NCBI GenBank assembly: GCA_026986785.1
Contig: JALSNW010000011.1
Span: forward strand, 1 to 51,775
DNA: 51,775 nt
Reading direction: 5' to 3'
Source: Deltaproteobacteria bacterium
GTDB taxonomy: Bacteria; Desulfobacterota; Dissulfuribacteria; Dissulfuribacterales; QOAL01
The notes under the pieces are model-generated. The model worked only from the letters and a program-made list of their open reading frames with translations, did no database searches and was not told where the DNA came from. The translations under genes were made by a program, and so were the position numbers. This document shows, piece after piece, positions 26,404-32,692 of this stretch (positions are counted from its first letter, which is position 1; each line of letters starts with the position of its first letter).

Positions 26404-26498
26404 GATATCTAACCCCGTATAAAAATTTTTTCCAAAGCGGTTGAAACCTGAGAAGATCCACCGTTTTTCACAACAATCCTTTAGAGGCACAAAAGGGA

Positions 26499-26528
26499 AT
26501 TATTAACCCCAAAAGACCTTGAGGTCAA
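26499..26528 (-). promoter_or_regulatory. Possible internal promoter ahead of rpmI-rplT
   Basis: On the minus strand, TTGACC (26528-26523), 18-base spacer, AATAAT (26504-26499), each five of six matches. It would give rpmI a leader of about 90 bases. The same spot can form a small GACC-TCAA-GGTC hairpin followed by UUUU, so a weak terminator after infC is an alternative reading. Confidence 0.35.
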
Positions 26529-26566
26529 TTACTGCGACAAAGAAAATAATAAAATTTCCCTGGGTC

Positions 26567-27085
26567 TCAGGCCTTCTTAGGGGCCAGGATCATGCTCATT
26601 GCCCTGCCCTCCATGTTCGGCATATGCTCTACTGCCGCAATGTCAGCCATTTCATTGGCGATTTTCTTGAGCATTTCAAAGCCGATCTCAGGATGAACAA
26701 TCTCTCTACCCCTGAATGTGACAGTGACCTTGACCTTGTTGCCCTGATTCAGAAATTTGACGATCTTTTTTCTCTTCACATTGAGGTCATGGACATCTGT
26801 CCTGGGACGCATCTTGATCTCCTTGACCTGTATGACGGTCTGGCGTTTTTTCGCCTCTTGTGCCTTCTTGCTCTGCTCATAGCGATACTTACCATAGTCC
26901 ATGAGCCTGCATACAGGCGGATCAGCGTTTGGGGCCACCTCTACAAGGTCGAGACCCACATCCCTTGCCCTGTTCAATGCATCTTTTAGAGAAACAACCC
27001 CCAGTTGTGTGCCGTCTTCGGCGATAAGGCGTACTTCATGCGCCCTGATCCTCTCGTTAACCCTTACTCTTTGCTCTCTGGCGAT
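26567..27085 (-). CDS. infC: Translation initiation factor IF-3, probable AUC start
   Basis: IF-3, 172 aa, which binds the 30S subunit and checks start codon and initiator tRNA. The N-domain shows RVRVNERIRAHEVRLI and GLDLVEVAPNADPPVC, the linker KKAQEAKKRQ, and the C-domain VKEIKMRPRTDVHD. An ATG at 26977 would cut off the first 36 conserved residues. Reading upstream in frame, the only start that fits the family N-terminus (then AREQRVRVNERI) is AUC at 27085-27083, with GGAGGT five bases ahead. infC genes classically use AUU or related rare starts that IF-3 itself disfavours, giving autoregulation. The start lies 22 bases inside the end of thrS. Confidence 0.93.
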   Translation of the reverse strand: MAREQRVRVNERIRAHEVRLIAEDGTQLGVVSLKDALNRARDVGLDLVEVAPNADPPVCRLMDYGKYRYEQSKKAQEAKKRQTVIQVKEIKMRPRTDVHDLNVKRKKIVKFLNQGNKVKVTVTFRGREIVHPEIGFEMLKKIANEMADIAAVEHMPNMEGRAMSMILAPKKA

Positions 27086-29019
27086 ATTGCACCTCCCGTT
27101 CTTCCTCTCTCCGCCTCTGCCAAGACCTTTTCTATGAAGGATTCTATTGGCATGGCGTTCATCTTTTCCCCTCCTCTAGTCCTTGGACTTGCAGTCCTTT
27201 CTGCAACCTCCTGATCTCCAATGACTAGCATGTAGGGCACTTTTTCCATCTGGGCCTCACGTACCTTCCTGCCCAGTTTTTCATTTCTCAAATCGAGTTC
27301 TGTCCTTATCCCCGCCTCTAAAAGTCTGTGGAAAACCTCTGTGGCCCAGTCGTCCTGCCGGTCGGTGATGGTCAGCACCTTGACCTGTACTGGTGCAAGC
27401 CAAAGGGGAAATGCGCCGGCATAGTGCTCGATTAGGACGCCAAAAAAACGCTCCAGGGAACCGAGTAGTGCCCTATGCACCATGATTGGGGCATGAGGCT
27501 TGCCGTCAGCACCGGTATAATTGACATTGAATCGCTCCGGCAGGTTGAAGTCTACTTGGATGGTGGAGCACTGCCATGAGCGGTCGAGGCAGTCCTTGAT
27601 CTTGATATCTATCTTGGGCCCGTAAAAAACCCCTTCGCCCGGATCTATCTCGTATTCCAGGCCTTGTTCCTCCAGTGCCTTTTTCAGGGCGTTTGTGGAA
27701 AGCTCCCAGTTTTCATCGGTGCCCACATATTTGTCCGGCCTGGTGGATAGATATATGTCGTAACGATCGAATCCAAAGACCCTGAGCATGTACAGGGTCA
27801 TGTCAAGGATCTCGTTTATTTCCATGTCGAGTTGGTCGGGTCTACAAAATATATGGGCGTCGTCTTGGGTAAAGCCTCTAACCCTCATTAGCCCATGTAA
27901 GGTGCCCGTCCTTTCATAACGGTAGACAGTGCCGAGTTCGCACCAGCGCAGTGGCAATTCTCTGTAGCTCCTTTTACGAGAATTGTATATGGCAATGTGA
28001 AAGGGACAGTTCATGGGCTTTATCTGGTAACTCACCTCGTCTATCTGCATTGGGGCATACATGTTTTCTGCATAGAAATCCAGGTGGCCGCTGGTCTTCC
28101 ATAGATCCCTTTTGGCTATGTGGGGGGTGAAGAGTAGATCATAGCCCCTTTTGAGATGTTCGTCTCGCCAGAAGTCCTCCATAAGCTTTCTGACCATAGC
28201 CCCTTTTGGATGCCAGAGTATTAGCCCTGGGCCAATCTCTTCTTGGATGGAAAATAGATCAAGCTGTTTGCCAAGCTTTCTGTGATCCCTCTTCTTGGCC
28301 TCTTCCAACCTCTGGATGTATTGGGCAAGTTCCTTCTTGGTAAAGAAGGCCGTGCCGTATATCCGCTGTAACATGGGCCTGTTTTCATCCCCTTTCCAGA
28401 ATGCACCTGCAACGTTTATGAGTTTGAATGCAGGGATCTTTCCTGTGTCTGGAAGGTGAGGGCCTCGGCAAAGATCAACGAAGTCATCCTGTCTGTAGAT
28501 AGAGACCTGTTTCTCCCCCTGGTCTTCCAGGTCCTCAATGAGTTCTAACTTGTATTTTTCCGCCTTTGACTCGAACAGTTCCTTTGCCTCGTTCAACGGG
28601 ATCTCTTGCCGCTGGATAGGGATTGCCTTTTGGGCGAGTTCCTTCATCCTGGCCTCTATCCTTTCGAGATCTTCTGGAGAAAATGGCTCGGGTGTATCGA
28701 AGTCATAGTAAAAACCATTTTCAATTGCAGGGCCTATGGCCACCTGTGCCTCAGGATAGAGTTGTTTGACTGCCTGTGCCATGAGATGGGCAGCAGAATG
28801 GCGAAGGATCTCGAGTGCATCTGGATCTCCCAAGAATACGGGTTCTACCTGGCTGTCTCGAGTCACTGGGCTGGATAGGTCTTTCAACTCTCCGTTTACT
28901 CGTGCCAGTATCAGCCTCTTTCTCTGCTTTTTGCTCAATGTCTGGGACAAGATTTCTCCCACCTCGGTACCAGGCTCTGCTTCAAAGACTTCACCATTTT
29001 TTATCTGTATTTTTATCAT
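27064..29019 (-). CDS. thrS: Threonyl-tRNA synthetase
   Basis: Charges tRNA-Thr, 651 aa, full length. The N-terminal TGS domain occupies about 1-65. The second additional (editing) domain has HSAAHLMAQAV and IGPAIENGFYYDF (about 75-220). The class II catalytic core (about 270-540) contains MNCPFHIAIY, RYERTGTLHGLMRVRGF and HRALLGSLERF. The anticodon-binding domain is at about 545-645. It is first of the translation operon. The ATG lies about 66 bases after the terminator that ends tRNA-Val(GAC), and I see no strong separate promoter, so readthrough from the tRNA promoter may supply it. Its last 22 bases overlap infC. Confidence 0.97.
   Translation of the reverse strand: MIKIQIKNGEVFEAEPGTEVGEILSQTLSKKQRKRLILARVNGELKDLSSPVTRDSQVEPVFLGDPDALEILRHSAAHLMAQAVKQLYPEAQVAIGPAIENGFYYDFDTPEPFSPEDLERIEARMKELAQKAIPIQRQEIPLNEAKELFESKAEKYKLELIEDLEDQGEKQVSIYRQDDFVDLCRGPHLPDTGKIPAFKLINVAGAFWKGDENRPMLQRIYGTAFFTKKELAQYIQRLEEAKKRDHRKLGKQLDLFSIQEEIGPGLILWHPKGAMVRKLMEDFWRDEHLKRGYDLLFTPHIAKRDLWKTSGHLDFYAENMYAPMQIDEVSYQIKPMNCPFHIAIYNSRKRSYRELPLRWCELGTVYRYERTGTLHGLMRVRGFTQDDAHIFCRPDQLDMEINEILDMTLYMLRVFGFDRYDIYLSTRPDKYVGTDENWELSTNALKKALEEQGLEYEIDPGEGVFYGPKIDIKIKDCLDRSWQCSTIQVDFNLPERFNVNYTGADGKPHAPIMVHRALLGSLERFFGVLIEHYAGAFPLWLAPVQVKVLTITDRQDDWATEVFHRLLEAGIRTELDLRNEKLGRKVREAQMEKVPYMLVIGDQEVAERTASPRTRGGEKMNAMPIESFIEKVLAEAERGRTGGAISPESKE
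27091..27096 (-). promoter_or_regulatory. infC: Shine-Dalgarno site deciding the infC AUC start
   Basis: GGAGGT on the minus strand, five bases before the AUC at 27085. It lies inside the thrS coding region. A full-strength site at this spacing, with no AUG, GUG or UUG in the matching frame nearby, is the main evidence for the rare start codon. Confidence 0.75.
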
Positions 29020-29085
29020 GTCTTAACAAGTTCCCTGAAGATCCAGATGTGTTTCTCAAAGCTTAACGACAAATTTGGCCTGAGA

Positions 29086-29130
29086 AATAAAAAAGGCATC
29101 TGGTGCCTGTCTCACAGCCATTCAGATGCC
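29086..29130 (-). terminator. Terminator between tRNA-Val(GAC) and thrS
   Basis: AAGGCATCTG (29093-29102) pairs with CAGATGCCTT (29123-29132) around a 20-base loop. On the minus strand the stem is followed directly by a run of U (from 29094). It ends the tRNA transcript and may act as a leaky or regulated stop ahead of thrS. On the plus side a UUCUUU stretch follows, so weak bidirectional action is possible. Confidence 0.75.
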
Positions 29131-29178
29131 TTCTTTCATACATTTAATATTGGACAAAGTAAATTAAAAAAGCAAAAA

Positions 29179-29253
29179 TGGTAGGCGCGGGCGGGATCGA
29201 ACCGCCGACTTCTACCGCGTCAAGGTAGCGCTCTCCCCCTGAGCTACGCGCCT
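29179..29253 (-). tRNA. tRNA-Val (anticodon GAC)
   Basis: Cloverleaf on the minus strand, 75 bases. The acceptor AGGCGCG pairs fully with CGCGCCT, the anticodon loop TTGACGC reads GAC, the T-loop is TTCGATC, and CCA is encoded at 29181-29179. It has its own promoter at 29292-29320 and lies upstream of thrS in the same direction. Confidence 0.97.
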
Positions 29254-29291
29254 GCACCAGTAGAATTATTATTTATGATGACGAATTTGAT

Positions 29292-29320
29292 CAGATAACA
29301 GGATTTGAGGTCCCTGTCAA
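29292..29320 (-). promoter_or_regulatory. Promoter of tRNA-Val(GAC)
   Basis: On the minus strand, perfect TTGACA (29320-29315), 17-base spacer, TATCTG (29297-29292). The predicted start is about 30 bases ahead of the mature tRNA. The promoter lies in the short gap before the divergent HD gene that starts at 29336. Confidence 0.7.
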
Positions 29321-29335
29321 GAAGAGGACGAAGAG

Positions 29336-30541
29336 ATGATAAAGGCAAGTCTTATTTCAAAGGTTTTCGAGGCTGCAAGCATACAGAGATGGAATGACCA
29401 TGTCAGGCCAGTGGAGCTTACCGAACTGGACAAGCAGGCCCACAAGATGTTCATAGCCTATGTCCTTGGGAGATTCCAGGAACAGGCCCACGAAGTGAAC
29501 TGGATAAGGCTCATCGAAGGAGGCATCTTTGAATTCCTTCAAAGAGTTGTGCTTACCGATCTCAAACCCCCAGTCTTCCATTATCTCATGAAAAAGGCAG
29601 GCCCCAGCCTGAATAGGTATGTAATCTCCCAGGTGGAGAACGATCTTGCCGGGTTGAGGAGTCTGGAAAGTGGAAGACCCCTTCTGAAAGAGATGGAAGA
29701 TTTTTTGGAGGAGCGCTGGGATGGAAAGGCAGAAAGACGTATCCTCAATGCAGCCCATTATCTCGCTACTAAATGGGAGTTCGAGCTGGTCTATCATGCC
29801 TTCCCGAAGATGTACGGTATCGATGAGACGAAAAAGGAGATAGAGGACAAGATAGAGGACTATTTCGAACTCATAGGGGTACAGAAGATATTGCTTGGGG
29901 GGAAGTCCCATCATTTTATCGATCTTTGCAGCCAGCTAAAATTCCAGAAAAGGTGGTCACGTACACCCAGGATTCCTCAAACGAGCGTTCTCGGCCACAT
30001 GCTGGTCGTGGCCTTCCTCGTTTATCTCCTTACCGGTTTATTGATCAGCAATCCTTGCAGAAAAAGGATCTACAATAATTTCTTCTCTGCATTGTTCCAC
30101 GATCTTCCAGAGGTCTATACCAGAGATATCATCTCCCCTATAAAGAGACAGGTGCCTGGTTTGGATGCAGTGATAGAAGAGTATGAGAGGAAAAAGATAG
30201 AAGAAAAGGTGCTTCCCCTGCTCCCAGAGAGCTGGCATAGGGAGCTTGTATATTTTCTGGACGTCCAATTCAAGAACCGTGTGACAAGGGCTGGTAAGGT
30301 GGAGATCGTCCAGGAGATAGACACTGGCTACAACGAAGATGTCTTTTCCCCAGTAGATGGCGCCATCGTGAAGGTGGCCGACGAGCTTGCTGCCTTTTGG
30401 GAGGCAGGCCTTTCCCTTGCCCATGGAATAAGGTCACCAAACCTTACACACGCAGTGGAGGGACTGGAGGAAAAGTATTCTCATAGGCAGCCCTTGGCCG
30501 GCCTTTTTACCCAGGGCCAATTCGAGGGAATAGCAAGGTGA
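29336..30541 (+). CDS. HD-domain phosphohydrolase (YfbR-like) with an extra N-terminal half
   Basis: Cytoplasmic metal-dependent HD hydrolase, 401 aa. The second half carries the HD set: RWSRTPRIPQTSVLGH (H221), LFHDLPEVYTRD (H255, D256) and IVKVADELAAF (D349). The RW pair followed by TSVLGH resembles the YfbR-type 5'-deoxynucleotidase branch. The first half (about 1-200) is helical, with a DKQAHKMFIAYVLG segment that could be a worn HD-like or regulatory part; I do not recognise it. The ATG has GAGGACGAAGAG upstream. It is divergent from tRNA-Val and convergent with the STT3 gene. The nucleotide substrate is unknown. Confidence 0.75.
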   Translation: MIKASLISKVFEAASIQRWNDHVRPVELTELDKQAHKMFIAYVLGRFQEQAHEVNWIRLIEGGIFEFLQRVVLTDLKPPVFHYLMKKAGPSLNRYVISQVENDLAGLRSLESGRPLLKEMEDFLEERWDGKAERRILNAAHYLATKWEFELVYHAFPKMYGIDETKKEIEDKIEDYFELIGVQKILLGGKSHHFIDLCSQLKFQKRWSRTPRIPQTSVLGHMLVVAFLVYLLTGLLISNPCRKRIYNNFFSALFHDLPEVYTRDIISPIKRQVPGLDAVIEEYERKKIEEKVLPLLPESWHRELVYFLDVQFKNRVTRAGKVEIVQEIDTGYNEDVFSPVDGAIVKVADELAAFWEAGLSLAHGIRSPNLTHAVEGLEEKYSHRQPLAGLFTQGQFEGIAR

Positions 30542-30557
30542 ATATGCAAGGATGCCC

Positions 30558-32678
30558 TCATCCTGCTTGTCTTCTGGTATAGGCCTCTCCCTTTACTTTC
30601 CATATCTGGTAAAATGGGGTATGCAGGCTGACAGGCTCAAAATAGGCTGGCGTAAACATGTGGCGGAGAAAGAGCTTGTTGAATACCGATTCTGCCAGAT
30701 GATCGTCCATTGCTGAGCCAAATTGCTTTTCCACCAAGGCCTCGAAGTGAAGTCCCTTGGGCCTGTGATAGTCTCTGGTCTCCACCCTCGTGGAGTATCT
30801 CAAGAAGACCTTTTTCAAGAGGGCCCGCTTTGTTCCAAACTGGATAATGCCCTGTCTCAGGTCTACGATCATCCTTTCTCCTTCAGTGGTAACACCGGTT
30901 ATCTTGTCTCCCTTCATCTTCACCTCATAGAACGATGCATATCCAGGATGTATGCCATTATGGAGTTTGGGGTCCCATGATCCAAGCCAGTACCACCAGT
31001 AATTGGTGAGCGTCAGTCTCCAGTCCAGGAATAGGTAGACAGGACGGGCCTTCTCGGGAAAGAAGAACTGGAGCCAGTCTTCGGTGCTCCTAAGCCTGCC
31101 CTGGGGGCGCAGCCCTGCTTTTTCTATCAGCTCTTTTGCCCCATCGGGTCCTGCTGCCATTACTTTCTTGATCAGATGGAACCCCTTTGCCACGTCACCA
31201 CCGCAGGCCTTGTAGACGGTATGGGTGCCGTGATTGATCCCCCTGGTAACGAAGAATCGCATCATGTTTGCTGCAAGTCTTTCGCTACTTACGCTCATGG
31301 GCAGGCCATTGAAGACCGATCGTTCTCCTCCATGAACCTGACCATCGTTTATGGTTGCCCTCCTGGACCAGTAAATCATAGGATATCCATGGTCCCACCA
31401 GGCCCATATCACTGCATCTTTGGGTGTGATCCTCGATGCCTCGTCCATGCCAGCTATCACATAAGGGGGTTCTTTTGGCCAGAAGGTCTTGAACAGGTCT
31501 TTTTGAAAGGATGGTATTACAAAGATCAGGGCAATGACAGGTGCGGCGATGGCGCAAACCCTGTACCGTGTTTTGAGACACCATATCTGGTATATTATGA
31601 AGCCGCCACCCAGTGCAAGGGTCGGGGCCAAAAAGATCATGAACCTCTTTGCAAAGGAAAAGGAAAGAGCTGCGAGGATACCAGGTACAGCGAGATATAC
31701 CCCCTTTGTCCCTACACGCCAGAACAGAAGCCCAAGGCCTACGAAGCTGAGGACAAAGGTCTCCATGTTGTCCGTGGTCTTGTTTATGATTTCCTGCAAG
31801 GATGGTATGGCCTGTTCTGATATGGTGATACCGATATTGGGAAAGTCTCCCTGGACCTGTTTGGATATATATTTGTATGAATCTATGATGCCTCGAACCG
31901 TCCTTATGGGCAGGTTCATGCCCTTGATGGCAAAAATCCCCAGGATAGCTGTGGCAAGAATCCCAAAGAAAATGATCCCCTCCCTCTTGGCTGGCCGATA
32001 GAAGAAGATGATAGCCACTATCAGGGGAAGGAGAGAGATAACAGTGGTGACCTGGGGGGTTTGATCCCACCAGGACAAGAACAAGAGGTAATTTATTATT
32101 GCCCCCCCAAACCACCGATATCGTTTTATCCCTTCGGTCTCCCCGAATTTGATGGCAAAAAAGACCGCCAGCATGGCAAAAGTGACATTCATGCAGTCTG
32201 TGTCGAACCAGCCAAGGCTGCTTCTGTACACGTAATAGAAGGACATTATGGCAAAGAGGCCTGAAGAACATGCCATGACAGGACCGCCGTAGAATCGGCC
32301 TATGCCATAGATGGGGAAGAAGAGCAAAATGCCCAAGAAGGCAGGTGTAAGGGCCCCGATCCAGTTCAATGAATAGGTGGTCATGATCTTGACGAGATCC
32401 CCGATCGTAGAGAGTAGTGGTGGGGGTTGGGGTCGCGGCGGACAATCTGGCACGGCGCGTTTTTCATCAATGGGCATATAGGTGCCTTCTGCCATGTCAC
32501 GAGTCAGGGTCAAATAGTAATAGCCATCAAAGGTGGTGAGCAGGGGTTCTCCATGATACAGGCTTCTGTCAGGATGTCGTTGCCAGTCATGCAGATCCTC
32601 AACCCGGACGAGAAGTCCCAGGGCCAAGATTACGAGGATGAGCATGCCTTCTATCCACCACCTTGTTGTCCCTTTCAA
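30558..32678 (-). CDS. STT3/AglB/PglB-type oligosaccharyltransferase
   Basis: Integral membrane glycosyltransferase of about 706 aa, expected to move a lipid-linked glycan to asparagine in periplasmic proteins. The first acidic motif is TFDGYYY (D51), the second GWFDTD (D159, D161), and the periplasmic catalytic motif is WWDHGYP (427-433), a variant of WWDYG. About a dozen hydrophobic helices precede the soluble C-terminal domain. I chose the TTG at 32678 because AGGAGG lies six bases ahead and it begins 14 bases after glnE stops; a longer frame to 32900 runs inside glnE. No glycan-assembly or flippase genes are adjacent, so the glycan source must be elsewhere. Related enzymes occur in some sulfate-reducing deltaproteobacteria. 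Confidence 0.88.
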   Translation of the reverse strand: MKGTTRWWIEGMLILVILALGLLVRVEDLHDWQRHPDRSLYHGEPLLTTFDGYYYLTLTRDMAEGTYMPIDEKRAVPDCPPRPQPPPLLSTIGDLVKIMTTYSLNWIGALTPAFLGILLFFPIYGIGRFYGGPVMACSSGLFAIMSFYYVYRSSLGWFDTDCMNVTFAMLAVFFAIKFGETEGIKRYRWFGGAIINYLLFLSWWDQTPQVTTVISLLPLIVAIIFFYRPAKREGIIFFGILATAILGIFAIKGMNLPIRTVRGIIDSYKYISKQVQGDFPNIGITISEQAIPSLQEIINKTTDNMETFVLSFVGLGLLFWRVGTKGVYLAVPGILAALSFSFAKRFMIFLAPTLALGGGFIIYQIWCLKTRYRVCAIAAPVIALIFVIPSFQKDLFKTFWPKEPPYVIAGMDEASRITPKDAVIWAWWDHGYPMIYWSRRATINDGQVHGGERSVFNGLPMSVSSERLAANMMRFFVTRGINHGTHTVYKACGGDVAKGFHLIKKVMAAGPDGAKELIEKAGLRPQGRLRSTEDWLQFFFPEKARPVYLFLDWRLTLTNYWWYWLGSWDPKLHNGIHPGYASFYEVKMKGDKITGVTTEGERMIVDLRQGIIQFGTKRALLKKVFLRYSTRVETRDYHRPKGLHFEALVEKQFGSAMDDHLAESVFNKLFLRHMFTPAYFEPVSLHTPFYQIWKVKGEAYTRRQAG

Positions 32679-32692
32679 TGTCTGCCTCCTGT

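Noticed and set aside
29020-29178. T-box riboswitch ahead of thrS
   Set aside because: The conserved T-box core (AGGGUGGNACCGCG-like) is absent, and the hairpin is better explained as the end of the tRNA transcript.
31285-32445. 386-codon open frame on the minus strand in another frame of the STT3 gene
   Set aside because: The translation is rich in His, Cys and Arg with no domain pattern. The STT3 frame has all catalytic motifs.
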